DNA of 17,000 nucleotides from Pseudomonadota bacterium (GCA_021816505.1 JAKAXS010000010.1:1-17000); one strand, 5' to 3'; counted from the first letter of the stretch, positions 1 to 6,403 are shown. A program made the numbers and translations. The notes: generated from the sequence alone by a model not told the origin.

Positions 1-463
1 TGATGAAGCGAAAACCGTGATCATCGATGCCTTTGATTCCGCACTCGTAGGTCTGCTCAGGTCCCGGCTCTGGGATCTCGTCCATGGTCGAGATCTCGTC
101 GGTCCACATGGGGTAGGCAGCCAGCACCGCGTTGCTGAGTTCAGCAGTGCCGCCAGCCTGAGCCAGGGCGGCGGGCGTCGGGGCATCCTTCGGGAAGCTG
201 ATCCAGCGGCACTTAAGATCGCCTAGCCGGATTGCAATCTGCTCTCGGAGATCGCTCGCGCTGTTGGGGTACGCAAGCACGAAGCTCTGAAACAGTTCAA
301 GCGCGGCATCGAGCACGTACTCGTCGCCGTTGAACCGAAACAGGTCTTCCACCGAGGTCACGATCCGCACCGAGCGGAAACCAGCTGCGCGGAGGGCGGC
401 TTGGTCGGCCTCGGTGGCGCACAAGATCAGGTGAAGGCTGGTCGGCTGCGAGAGGTCCAGCAT
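1..463 (-). CDS. DnaB/Twinkle-type replicative helicase, N-terminal part (runs off left edge)
   Basis: Open from an ATG at 463 to the window edge, about 154 codons with no stop. The first 95 or so residues resemble a Toprim-like fold: LHLILCATEADQAALRAAG, then a hydrophobic segment FVLAYPNSAS, then RLGDLKCRWISFPKD. They are followed by AAYPMWTDEISTMDEIPEP and GIKGIDDHGFRF, the linker style that precedes the RecA-like helicase domain in phage Toprim-DnaB (Twinkle/T7 gp4-like) proteins. The Walker A motif would lie outside the window. The acidic Toprim residues (a Glu in an EG-type motif and a DxD) are not evident, so any primase function may be lost. The gene starts one base after the stop of the winged-helix replication gene, implying translational coupling in the replication operon. 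The helicase call is from memory of the family and is partial. Confidence 0.72.
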   Translation of the reverse strand, partial: MLDLSQPTSLHLILCATEADQAALRAAGFRSVRIVTSVEDLFRFNGDEYVLDAALELFQSFVLAYPNSASDLREQIAIRLGDLKCRWISFPKDAPTPAALAQAGGTAELSNAVLAAYPMWTDEISTMDEIPEPGPEQTYECGIKGIDDHGFRFI

Positions 464-464
464 G

Positions 465-1220
465 TCAGTACCTCATCATGTGCGCGTTGCTTGGGCGCGC
501 AGAGCGGATCGCCGGCGGCGGCAGCCCGCGCTCACGGTCGTGCTTTGCGCTGGAGACGGCCTTGGCGAAGTAACGCCACGATACGATAGACGCTGGCGCG
601 GCCTTCGTTGCCACGATGCGAACCGTCGGCAGGATGTCGGTTTCAAAATTGGCACCGGCGTTGATCCAACCGATGACGTCGTTGACCGAGTTCAGTTGGA
701 CAGCCTTCGCGTTCGGACACAGCGCGGCGCCGCCGGCCTCCACGAGCTTGGCATGCAACTCGTTGGAGTCGATCTTCAGGTTGTCAGCCACTATCGATGA
801 TAAGGGTTTCTCTAAGGGTTCATCTAAGGGATAAAGGGGGGTCGTTTTTGCGCCCCTCCCCGGGTACAAATTGCGCCCCACCCCGGGGCATTCTGCGCCC
901 CCTGGGGTGCATTCTGCGCCCCCCCGATTAGCTGGGGCGAACGCCACATCCGTTAACCCGACAATCGATGTCGTGCTTGCGCACTGCGAGCCGTTGGTTC
1001 TGAACTTCGGCGACCGATCGATGATGCCTAGATCTTCGAGGATCGCCATCTGCCGCTTCACCGTGGCTTCCGAACAGGCCATCGCCTCGGCGATCGTTTT
1101 GATACTTGCGAAGCAAACCCTGGACTTCTGGTTTGCAAAATCTCCGATCGTCATTGCGAGGAAGCGGCACCGCCGCGGTATCTCTCGCGTCTTCAGGAAG
1201 TTGATCGCAGCGTTGCTCAT
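465..1220 (-). CDS. Phage O-like replication initiator with winged helix and internal repeat linker
   Basis: 251 residues. The start at 1220 has a GGAG Shine-Dalgarno about 8 bases upstream, and its ATG overlaps the stop of the preceding ORF (ATGA). Residues about 36-68 (CFASIKTIAEAMACSEATVK followed by QMAILEDLGII) form a helix-turn-helix/winged-helix of the kind in phage replication proteins. Residues about 98-142 are a low-complexity linker (GGAECTPGGAECPG, then PLYPLDEPLEKPL) encoded by iteron-like DNA repeats. The C-terminal part carries a helical region (NDVIGWINAGANFETDILPT) and WRYFAKAV. The DNA-binding N-terminus, repeat-encoded linker and adjacent helicase gene match the arrangement of lambda gene O, although a helicase rather than a loader follows. 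By inference it binds the repeats and recruits the helicase. It could alternatively be a transcription factor, but the gene order favours replication. Confidence 0.7.
   Translation of the reverse strand: MSNAAINFLKTREIPRRCRFLAMTIGDFANQKSRVCFASIKTIAEAMACSEATVKRQMAILEDLGIIDRSPKFRTNGSQCASTTSIVGLTDVAFAPANRGGAECTPGGAECPGVGRNLYPGRGAKTTPLYPLDEPLEKPLSSIVADNLKIDSNELHAKLVEAGGAALCPNAKAVQLNSVNDVIGWINAGANFETDILPTVRIVATKAAPASIVSWRYFAKAVSSAKHDRERGLPPPAIRSARPSNAHMMRY
801..836. repeat. 12-bp-period TAAGGG direct repeats (candidate DNA unwinding element)
   Basis: TAAGGG occurs at 801, 813 and 825, exactly 12 bp apart, with intervening TTTCTC and TTCATC, and a looser copy follows at about 832. The stretch is less GC-rich than its surroundings and lies next to the GC-rich iteron-like repeats. 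It is also translated, as part of the linker containing PLDEPLEKPL. An A+T-richer block beside iterons is the usual form of a melting region, but that role is inferred. Confidence 0.5.
850..925. repeat. Iteron-like repeats inside the replication gene (candidate lytic origin)
   Basis: The motif TGCGCCCC is repeated with its GCGCCCC cores starting at 850, 873, 895 and 916, giving spacings of 23, 22 and 21 bp. Copies 2-4 are flanked by CCCCGGGG or CCTGGGG and by CATTCTG. On the coding strand the unit reads GGGGCGCAGAATG. The block encodes the flexible linker of the winged-helix protein. In lambda, four O-binding iterons lie in the same position inside gene O and are followed, toward the 3' end, by an A+T-rich region; the order here is the same. 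Origin function is inferred. Confidence 0.55.
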
Positions 1221-1477
1221 GACCGGGCCTCCAGGTCGACGAACAACTCGGTGGTTTCTGCCAAATCCCGGAGATCTGAGGGGCAGCGCAACGGGTCCTG
1301 GTCGTAGGCCAGGACCATCAACCGAGAACGGTATTGTTGCGACAGGTGGTGCGACATCGGGTGTGCAAGCACCAGAGAAGCCTGGAGCCGCCAGTCGCCG
1401 CCATCAAGGGCACCGAGTGCTAGTGCGGCCCAGGGGAACGACGGTAGAAATTCACGTGCTGAGGGTTGGTAGGTCAT
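1217..1477 (-). CDS. Small hypothetical protein of the early operon (86 aa)
   Basis: I chose the ATG at 1477 because AAGGAT lies about 8 bases upstream. An in-frame start at 1588 is possible but would overlap the preceding small ORF extensively. The protein begins MTYQPSAREFLPSFPWAALA and ends ELFVDLEARS. It has no recognised domain, no signal peptide and no clear membrane segment. Its stop overlaps the ATG of the O-like gene (ATGA), so it is part of the coupled replication operon. Function unknown. Confidence 0.6.
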   Translation of the reverse strand: MTYQPSAREFLPSFPWAALALGALDGGDWRLQASLVLAHPMSHHLSQQYRSRLMVLAYDQDPLRCPSDLRDLAETTELFVDLEARS

Positions 1478-1625
1478 GGAAGCTATCCTTGTTCGAGATG
1501 TTCGAAAGGACGGCTTCAGCCTTGAACAAAAGCTGGCACGCGCGTATATTCGCGCCGTCGTGGATGACACAGTGATTTGGGCTCGCACCGGCTGACACCG
1601 GGCGGGCCTTTTCGTTGAAAGTCAT
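1452..1625 (-). CDS. Very small ORF coupled to the AlpA-type gene (57 aa)
   Basis: The ATG at 1625 overlaps the stop of the AlpA-type gene in an ATGA arrangement typical of translational coupling. The product begins MTFNEKARPVSAGASPNHCV and ends SFHDLPTLST. Its 3' end overlaps the start of the next gene by 26 bp. No domain is recognisable. The coupling and tiling of the operon support it; its small size and lack of recognisable homology weaken it. Confidence 0.42.
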   Translation of the reverse strand: MTFNEKARPVSAGASPNHCVIHDGANIRACQLLFKAEAVLSNISNKDSFHDLPTLST

Positions 1626-1867
1626 GCTGCCCGTTCCCGCGCAGCAATCCATTCCGCGACGACCGATGATCGCCACGCAATTCGATTATCTGAAAGCTTG
1701 ATGGGCTTCGGGAACGTCTCGGCCTTCACCATCCGCCGAAGCGTGTTTCGATGCTTGATGGTTGTGACCCGAAGAACCTCGGGCGTGGTCAGCAGTCTTT
1801 CGATCGGGCGCATGGCTCCCGAATGAGTCGACTGTGCCGTCAGGTCTTGCTGAGAAACGAGATTCAT
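1622..1867 (-). CDS. AlpA-family / excisionase-like DNA-binding regulator (81 aa)
   Basis: The core is RLLTTPEVLRVTTIKHRNTL, then KAETFPKPIKLSDNRIAWR and VAEWIAARERAA, which is the classic small MerR-like winged-helix of phage AlpA regulators: helix-turn-helix, FPxP wing, W(R) and VxxWIxxR end. Two ATGs compete, at 1873 and 1867. The upstream AAGG is only 3 bases from the first but about 9 from the second, so 1867 is preferred. It is the first gene of the minus-strand replication operon and lies downstream of a perfect palindrome. By analogy with AlpA proteins it should control the operon or excision. The family call is firm; the target is inferred. Confidence 0.82.
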   Translation of the reverse strand: MNLVSQQDLTAQSTHSGAMRPIERLLTTPEVLRVTTIKHRNTLRRMVKAETFPKPIKLSDNRIAWRSSVVAEWIAARERAA

Positions 1868-1917
1868 CTCCATCCACCTTGCGATTTGCAGGTGTCAGGA
1901 GGTTACCGCAGGGTGCA

Positions 1918-1943
1918 CACCTAACAGGTCGACCTGTTAGGTG
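1918..1943. promoter_or_regulatory. Perfect 26-bp palindrome upstream of the replication operon (candidate operator)
   Basis: Two 13-bp half-sites meet without a spacer; the right half is GACCTGTTAGGTG and the left half is its exact reverse complement. It sits 50-76 bp upstream of the AlpA-type start and overlaps the stop codon of the 1937-2713 gene. There is no loop and no T-run, so it is a dimer-binding site rather than a terminator. The binding protein is not identifiable from the window. Confidence 0.6.
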
Positions 1944-2713
1944 ATATGAGAACTGCACCTCAAAATGTCGGCTGCGCGATCAATATGCCGCTGATAAAAC
2001 AGCTTTATTTCTGATCCTCTGTTGCCAGCCTCGCGGACGGAAACTGTGAACGAACTCTGCGGCCAATTGGCCGCATCGCCAGTTCTCGCGAAGGAACCTT
2101 TCCTAAGCGTGGCCCGGAGCTTCTCCAGATTTGCACAGCAGCGATCGACAGCGTCCTTCTCGCTTCGATCCTCGCGAAGGCCGAACAGGCGGTCGAGTTG
2201 CAGTTTAGGCTCTCGAGTGAGCAGATGGCGAAGTACCTGCTTCTGGCTTTCCAATCGGCTCCGGCGGGGACTTCGATCTAGAAAATCGTATCGCATCTGC
2301 AGCGCCGCGGCTGTCATGGCGAGCCCCATCCCGACGCCTATTTGCATCGCTTGCCCGCCGCCGGAGCCATAAGAGACAGGAGAGAAGATAGGCGCCTGGC
2401 GTCCAAGGTTCAGATCGTCCAGCCCCCAAACCACTTCCATCAAAGGCTCTACAGGGAGCTTGCGCTCGGAGAATAGGCTGAGCGCGGCATACAGCGCGCC
2501 GCGGACGGCATCACGACGTTTTGTCACGTCGCTACCGGCCACTTCGTAATCTGCAGCGGCACCGGACGGTAGCCAAACCGGCTGCTCTTCACGTGCGAGC
2601 TCGTCGTAGGTGAAGAGCAGGATTGGGTACGGCCGTCTCGTTGGCGGCAGGCCCGGAAGTCCACCGTGCGCCAATATCATGCGCTGTTGCTCTGGGGTGT
2701 AGTCGTCGGCCAT
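1937..2713 (-). CDS. Hypothetical protein, 258 aa
   Basis: The ATG at 2713 is preceded by GGAG at good spacing. The protein begins MADDYTPEQQRMILAHGG. A glycine-rich hydrophobic stretch (GSGGGQAMQIGVGMGLAMTA, about residues 116-135) could be a single membrane-associating segment. It is followed by a charged half rich in Arg and Leu (LDRSPRRSRLESQKQVLRHL). No enzyme motif is recognised. Its 3' end overlaps the 26-bp palindrome. It stands alone between the replication operon and the repA operon. Function unknown. Confidence 0.7.
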   Translation of the reverse strand: MADDYTPEQQRMILAHGGLPGLPPTRRPYPILLFTYDELAREEQPVWLPSGAAADYEVAGSDVTKRRDAVRGALYAALSLFSERKLPVEPLMEVVWGLDDLNLGRQAPIFSPVSYGSGGGQAMQIGVGMGLAMTAAALQMRYDFLDRSPRRSRLESQKQVLRHLLTREPKLQLDRLFGLREDRSEKDAVDRCCANLEKLRATLRKGSFARTGDAANWPQSSFTVSVREAGNRGSEIKLFYQRHIDRAADILRCSSHIT

Positions 2714-2802
2714 CGCGCTTCTCCGTGCGCCTCCAAGGGAGGTCGCGCGGCGAGCAGGTGGAGTTCCTGCGTTTCGGGGATCAGCCTAGCCGCGCTCCGG
2801 GA

Positions 2803-2829
2803 GTCTACGCTCGATCGGCGCGCGTAGAC
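2803..2829. promoter_or_regulatory. Inverted repeat upstream of the 258-aa gene
   Basis: Arms GTCTACGC (2803-2810) and GCGTAGAC (2822-2829) flank an 11-bp spacer. It lies about 90 bp upstream of the start at 2713 and just past the stop of the Rap1a-like gene. No T-run follows, so an operator is more likely than an intrinsic terminator. Weakly supported. Confidence 0.35.
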
Positions 2830-2872
2830 GATGCTTCTACGACCGCAATCCACAGGGACGACGGGCGAAGCT

Positions 2873-3190
2873 TCAGCGCGATTTCCTGCAAGGGAAGGCT
2901 TTTTGTACGGCAATATAAATCAGAGTGCTCATCTCCAAATGATGCTCCTCTGGATGGCTTCGCATGTAGGCTTTGACAACTTCGATTATCTGGCCGTTTG
3001 TCACCGCAGACGGCGGGCAAAAAATGGTCCGGTCGCCGAGCGCTAAACCATGCGTAAAGCCAACGACGTAACTCGTACAGATCGGGTCGTGCGTCTCGCA
3101 CCAGTGACGATAGTCGTTGCCTGTCGTTTGAGCGATTGACTGACCGCAAAGCGTCAAACCTAGCAGGCCGGCCAAGAGCAGCGTCCTCAT
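2873..3190 (-). CDS. Rap1a/Tai-like secreted protein (105 aa)
   Basis: The start at 3190 overlaps the repA stop in an ATGA arrangement. Residues 1-20 form a signal peptide (MRTLLLAGLLGLTLCGQSIA) with likely cleavage after Ala20. The mature part has the spaced cysteines of the Rap1a immunity family: C31 and C38 in CETHDPIC, then SYVVGFTHG, FCPP with C58, and a terminal FPC with C101. The family was named for periplasmic immunity proteins of type VI effectors, but relatives are common on phages and plasmids. Translational coupling to a plasmid initiator suggests a plasmid-linked periplasmic role such as exclusion or protection; this is inference. Confidence 0.72.
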   Translation of the reverse strand: MRTLLLAGLLGLTLCGQSIAQTTGNDYRHWCETHDPICTSYVVGFTHGLALGDRTIFCPPSAVTNGQIIEVVKAYMRSHPEEHHLEMSTLIYIAVQKAFPCRKSR

Positions 3191-4308
3191 GTGGGCGGCT
3201 TGCCTTTTGTGAACCGCCGCGCCCATCCCAAGAACGCCGCATCGATATTCGCCGGCGCCTGCTTCCCGTGCGACCACTCCTGATACCTCAGCAGCAACCA
3301 TTGCCGGTCCCAGCCGGGCGCCACGCTGCGCACCTTGTCGAGAGCGTCGTCGGAGACGAACGTCCGTGCGCGGGCGGCAGGCTTCGGTGCCTCGACCCTT
3401 GGTACAACCTTGCTATCCGGCGCCGGCAGCGCGACCACGACACCACGCCGCGCGATCGGCGGCTGCGACGGCTTCAGGATCAGGCCTCCGCGCACCTGGT
3501 CAACGTGGGCAGCCGGGTAGACGGCAACAGCCTTCTTCAGCGCCTCGAGGAAGCGCTTTTTGAAGTCTTTGGTGCTGGCGTACTCGGTGCCGAACTGCTC
3601 CTGCAGGTTGCCCCAACTGAGGCGCACGCCGCCGGCAGCACGCACCCGGCAGAGCCGGTGTGCCAGCCAGGAATAGCAGTCGAGCGCGAGAGCGTTGTTC
3701 TTGAGCCGGGCGATAGCTTCGCGCTCCAACGGGACGGCATGCTCGATCAGCGTCTCGAAGAACTGGCGGCCGAGGACCAGGCGGCCGGTCCAGGCGGTGT
3801 ACTGGCCGTCGTCATCCGTGGTCCAGGCCGCGAAGCGTTCGACGGGCTTGGCAGAGATCGTCATGGGGCCGTCTTCGCTCGGGCAACCGAGCACCATGTT
3901 GCAGGCGGCCAGCGCTTTCATCTGCGATCGGAACTGGCGCATGTTCTCGCCGCCGGCGTCGATCTGCAACTCGCGGAGGAACGCGCGGACGCTATCGCCG
4001 ATCGCGATGTCGGCCGACTGACTGCGGACCGCCTCGCTGCAGATGTGTAGGAGGATGAGGCGAGGGCGGGTTCCGCTCGGCAGCGGCTGCTGCACCATCT
4101 TCATGCCGTCGAAGAGCAGGCCGGCTTGCAGCGCGATGCTGACCTTGCCGCTAGTGCGGACGAACGTCAGGTCCTTGGTCGGGTTGCGCGGAAGCGCGAC
4201 TTGGCAGAGCACCGAGTGCAGGAACTGAGGATCCTTGCCGTCGGTCTCAAAGATGCTGGGCTGGCCGGGCTTCGGCGGCAGCGGGATGATCTTGCGCGCG
4301 TTCGTCAT
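3187..4308 (-). CDS. repA: Plasmid replication initiator, RepA (RepA_C type)
   Basis: 373 residues from the ATG at 4308, preceded by a GAGAG Shine-Dalgarno. A TTG at 4338 in the same frame is less likely. Recognisable family blocks are QVALPRNPTKDLTFVR (36-51), GLLFDGMKMVQQPLPSGTRP (63-82), the helical region ENMRQFRSQMKALAACNMVL (121-140), RLKNNALALDCYSWLAHRL (201-219) and LSWGNLQEQFG with FKKRFLEALKKA (230-260), as in plasmid RepA proteins of alphaproteobacteria. The C-terminal third is proline- and charge-rich. RepA would bind the three iterons 50-115 bp upstream of its start to begin plasmid replication and to limit copy number. The Rap1a-like gene is coupled downstream. Confidence 0.85.
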   Translation of the reverse strand: MTNARKIIPLPPKPGQPSIFETDGKDPQFLHSVLCQVALPRNPTKDLTFVRTSGKVSIALQAGLLFDGMKMVQQPLPSGTRPRLILLHICSEAVRSQSADIAIGDSVRAFLRELQIDAGGENMRQFRSQMKALAACNMVLGCPSEDGPMTISAKPVERFAAWTTDDDGQYTAWTGRLVLGRQFFETLIEHAVPLEREAIARLKNNALALDCYSWLAHRLCRVRAAGGVRLSWGNLQEQFGTEYASTKDFKKRFLEALKKAVAVYPAAHVDQVRGGLILKPSQPPIARRGVVVALPAPDSKVVPRVEAPKPAARARTFVSDDALDKVRSVAPGWDRQWLLLRYQEWSHGKQAPANIDAAFLGWARRFTKGKPPT

Positions 4309-4357
4309 GTGCTCTCTGGCTTGGCCCGATTCTGCCAACGACTACAACGCACACGCT

Positions 4358-4420
4358 GCGGCGGAATTGTCCCCTTTGGTGCGGCGGTATTGTCCCCCTA
4401 GCCGCGGCGGAATTGTCACC
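4358..4420. repeat. Three iterons of the RepA plasmid origin, 23-bp period
   Basis: Copies of GCGGCGG(A/T)ATTGTCCCC start at 4358, 4381 and 4404, exactly 23 bp apart; the third ends in GTCACC rather than GTCCCC. They lie immediately upstream of repA and are followed to the right by a less GC-rich stretch (about 4421-4470) suitable for strand opening. Iterons beside an initiator gene define this kind of replicon, so oriV is placed at about 4350-4470. Confidence 0.85.
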
Positions 4421-4490
4421 CAACCTATAACTACCGATATTTACCCGATAAAAGCCGGGGTCTTTTAAAAAGGGTTGGATTGGAAAAAGT

Positions 4491-4519
4491 GAAGGCCGCA
4501 GTGCATAACCGCGGCCTTC
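4491..4519 (-). terminator. Intrinsic terminator after the toxin-antitoxin operon
   Basis: Nine-bp arms GAAGGCCGC (4491-4499) and GCGGCCTTC (4511-4519) with an 11-nt loop. Read on the minus strand, the hairpin is followed by ACTTTTTCC. It begins 7 bp past the antitoxin stop and insulates the origin from the operon. Confidence 0.85.
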
Positions 4520-4525
4520 AAATCG

Positions 4526-5098
4526 TCACGCAGCTTCAGGGAGCTGCCAAGCGGGCTCGACCTTACCGGTGTCTTCATGCCGAAGCGAAATACGGTAGAG
4601 GTCTATATAGGGGACCTCGAACTCACTGTGAGTGACCCAGGGGTCCAGCACTCGCATGTGGGCGATCGTCCCGGCGTCGTACGCGATGCCCGGCGCCTGA
4701 TCCTTTAGTTCCTCACAGACCAGCAGTCTGAACGCCTTTTCGGCATACCCGCCCATCGGCTGCTTTTCGTTTTCCCATCGCGACAGTGTTTCAGCGGCTG
4801 TCTTGTCACCGAGCTTGTTGGCCATCTCGGCCGCGGTCAGGCCCATGATCTTTCGGATCGCGCGCAGTTCCCAACCGCGGAGACGCAGCGGGATTAGGCT
4901 GCGGCGTACGGCGGCGGAAGCGAGCAGTTCCTTGTGATCCGGTATCTCAAACTCTTCGTCACCGTCCTCGTCGATCGTCACGATCACGGCGTTGTGCACG
5001 CGCACGCGCAGGCCCACGAGAGCCGTTGCGTCGAACACGTCCAGGACCGCGCCCTTGGGCTGGTCAGATTTAGATGGGTGGGGCGTCCCAATCGTCAT
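4526..5098 (-). CDS. XRE-type helix-turn-helix antitoxin (190 aa)
   Basis: The ATG at 5098 has AAAGGTG about 6 bases upstream. Residues about 75-112 form a helix-turn-helix (LRGWELRAIRKIMGLTAAEM, then AETLSRWENEKQ) of the Cro/C1 type with the RWE signature. The N-terminal 70 residues contain VRVHNAVIVTIDEDGDEEFE, an extra domain seen in antitoxins partnered with DUF4258/MqsR-like toxins, though without the zinc cysteines of MqsA. It follows the toxin gene by 10 bp, the toxin-first order of MqsRA and HigBA. It probably neutralises the toxin and represses the operon by binding the inverted repeat at 5439-5459. Confidence 0.75.
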   Translation of the reverse strand: MTIGTPHPSKSDQPKGAVLDVFDATALVGLRVRVHNAVIVTIDEDGDEEFEIPDHKELLASAAVRRSLIPLRLRGWELRAIRKIMGLTAAEMANKLGDKTAAETLSRWENEKQPMGGYAEKAFRLLVCEELKDQAPGIAYDAGTIAHMRVLDPWVTHSEFEVPYIDLYRISLRHEDTGKVEPAWQLPEAA

Positions 5099-5108
5099 CT
5101 TACACCTT

Positions 5109-5402
5109 TCAGAAAACTGTAATTACCTTGATCCGTGGCGGGTCCATGGTGGGAGCCACTACGACAGTGATGTTGTTTCCGTCCAAATCGGGCCCGCGGA
5201 CCCGCCACGTTATGTCTTTGATGTGCTCTAACAAGATCACTTGACCCTTGGTCAAAGCATTCTCGACATCTGGCTGCGTTACCGACGGCCGGAACTTCAA
5301 CATCATTTTTAGCGCGTGATCCGTCCATTTCCACTTACAGGCCGGATCGACGGCCATCTTTCGTATAGTCTGTGTTTCATGTACGAAACTGGACTGTGCC
5401 AT
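5109..5402 (-). CDS. DUF4258-type toxin of a type II toxin-antitoxin pair (97 aa)
   Basis: The family pattern is visible: WTDHALKMMLKFRPSVTQPD (26-45, with H29 and the basic residues), VENALTKGQVI (46-56) and WRVRGPDLDGNNITVVV (66-82), ending IKVITVF. This is the short alpha-beta fold of DUF4258, related to RelE/MqsR-like mRNA interferases. I chose the ATG at 5402 because the promoter at 5428-5456 would start transcription near 5421, which excludes the more upstream ATG at 5471. GGGGG lies 5 bases before it. The catalytic mechanism is not shown by sequence alone. Confidence 0.72.
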   Translation of the reverse strand: MAQSSFVHETQTIRKMAVDPACKWKWTDHALKMMLKFRPSVTQPDVENALTKGQVILLEHIKDITWRVRGPDLDGNNITVVVAPTMDPPRIKVITVF

Positions 5403-5427
5403 CGATACCCCCGCTGGCCCTCTCACC

Positions 5428-5456
5428 AAATATGATTCAGGTTGACGAAATGTCAA
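5428..5456 (-). promoter_or_regulatory. Sigma-70-like promoter of the toxin-antitoxin operon
   Basis: A consensus -35 TTGACA (5456-5451) and a -10-like ATATTT (5433-5428), or CATATT shifted by one base, are separated by 17 or 16 bp. The -35 lies within the inverted-repeat operator, so bound antitoxin would block polymerase. Confidence 0.7.
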
Positions 5457-5459
5457 CCT
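5439..5459. promoter_or_regulatory. Operator inverted repeat of the toxin-antitoxin operon
   Basis: Arms AGGTTGAC (5439-5446) and GTCAACCT (5452-5459) surround a 5-bp spacer. It overlaps the -35 box of the operon, the arrangement expected for autoregulation by the XRE-type antitoxin. Confidence 0.7.
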
Positions 5460-5486
5460 CCCGTGTTGCATGGTTAACAGGCTGAG

Positions 5487-5987
5487 TCAATGAACGGGCC
5501 GGGCTTCCATCTCCCCGCCGGCCCCGAACAGCTCTTTGAGCCGCGCCATGGTCTCAGCGTCGATCTCGGCGCGCGGTCCCGGCATCATCAGGGCGAACAC
5601 CGGGTCGCACTGCTCGTGGGTCAGGTGCTGCGGTTCGCCGATGACGAGCTGGCCGTCCGCGTCGTGCTCGATGGTCGTGAACACGCCTTCGACCGTCTCG
5701 GCCGAGATGGCGAAGCTGAAGATGCCGGCCGGCTCGATGGTCTCGCCTGACACGACAAACCCCGATGCCAGCTTCCAGGCCATGTACCCTGCCACCAGTT
5801 TCAGGCGAGCGAGACGGTCGGCCTGATCGTCTTCCTTCATCTGGACGAGGATCTGATACTCGCCGTCGGGCGTGAGAACGCGAAAGCGTGGGACGACGTC
5901 GGCGCCCATCGCGACGATCGCCTCGGATAGTTCGATCTCCTCACGAAGCTTTCGCCGGAGTTGGTCCTTCAAGACGTGTCGCCTCAC
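5487..5987 (-). CDS. Hypothetical protein, 166 aa
   Basis: The start appears to be GTG at 5987; no strong ribosome-binding site is visible, so a slightly internal start is possible. The protein reads as a compact soluble protein: a basic helix at 1-20, a strand-rich middle (RFRVLTPDGEYQILVQM, then YMAWKLASGFVVSGETIEPA), and an acidic C-terminus (AEIDAETMARLKELFGAGGE). No known domain is recognised. It is divergent from the gene at 6059, with an A+T-rich 70-bp gap that probably holds both promoters. Confidence 0.62.
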   Translation of the reverse strand: MRRHVLKDQLRRKLREEIELSEAIVAMGADVVPRFRVLTPDGEYQILVQMKEDDQADRLARLKLVAGYMAWKLASGFVVSGETIEPAGIFSFAISAETVEGVFTTIEHDADGQLVIGEPQHLTHEQCDPVFALMMPGPRAEIDAETMARLKELFGAGGEMEARPVH

Positions 5988-6058
5988 ACCCGGATTCTGA
6001 TAATATCTAAGCTACTCATAATAAGGATTGTGAATAGCATCCCCAAGGAGCCACCGAC

Positions 6059-6403
6059 ATGCGCGGCTCGAAAGCAAGATACGTGCGCGCTGCTCAGCTG
6101 GCCGAGCGAACCGGCCTCAGTGCTCGCTACTTTATGAAGCTCGCCCACAGCGGGAAGATCAGCTGGGCACTGCAGCCCGAAGGTCCGGGCGGATCGATCC
6201 TCTTCGACGAAGCAGGGTTTGAGGCATGGCTGGAGGCCGGTCGACTGGCGCGCCATCCGACGCCATCGGTGGCGACACGCTCCCGAAGTATTCGGCGGTC
6301 ACCACGATCACCTGACGCCGGATCTCTTGAAGAGCGGCTGCAGAAGAGGATGGCGGAGTTGAAAGCTTCCACCCGCAAGCAGCGCGCTGAGCGCAGATCG
6401 TGA
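6059..6403 (+). CDS. Small excisionase-like helix-turn-helix protein (114 aa)
   Basis: AAGGAG lies about 10 bases before the ATG. Residues 6-31 (ARYVRAAQLAERTGLSARYF, then MKLAHSG) form a helix-turn-helix, followed by a wing-like GPGGSILFDEAGFEAWLEAG, the layout of MerR/excisionase-type DNA-binding proteins. The C-terminal 50 residues are very basic and probably disordered (RSRSIRRSPRSPDAG). It faces away from the 166-aa gene and leads a short plus-strand unit with the 6517 gene. Function in DNA binding is likely; the target is unknown. Confidence 0.62.
   Translation: MRGSKARYVRAAQLAERTGLSARYFMKLAHSGKISWALQPEGPGGSILFDEAGFEAWLEAGRLARHPTPSVATRSRSIRRSPRSPDAGSLEERLQKRMAELKASTRKQRAERRS

Noticed and set aside
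871..1575. Plus-strand open frame of 234 codons across the replication operon
   Set aside because: It crosses three coupled minus-strand genes and has no ribosome-binding site or domain.
3136..4050. Plus-strand open frame of 304 codons
   Set aside because: It is fully antisense to repA, which has clear family motifs, and its translation is Arg/Ala/Gly-rich without recognisable domains; GC-rich DNA produces such shadows.
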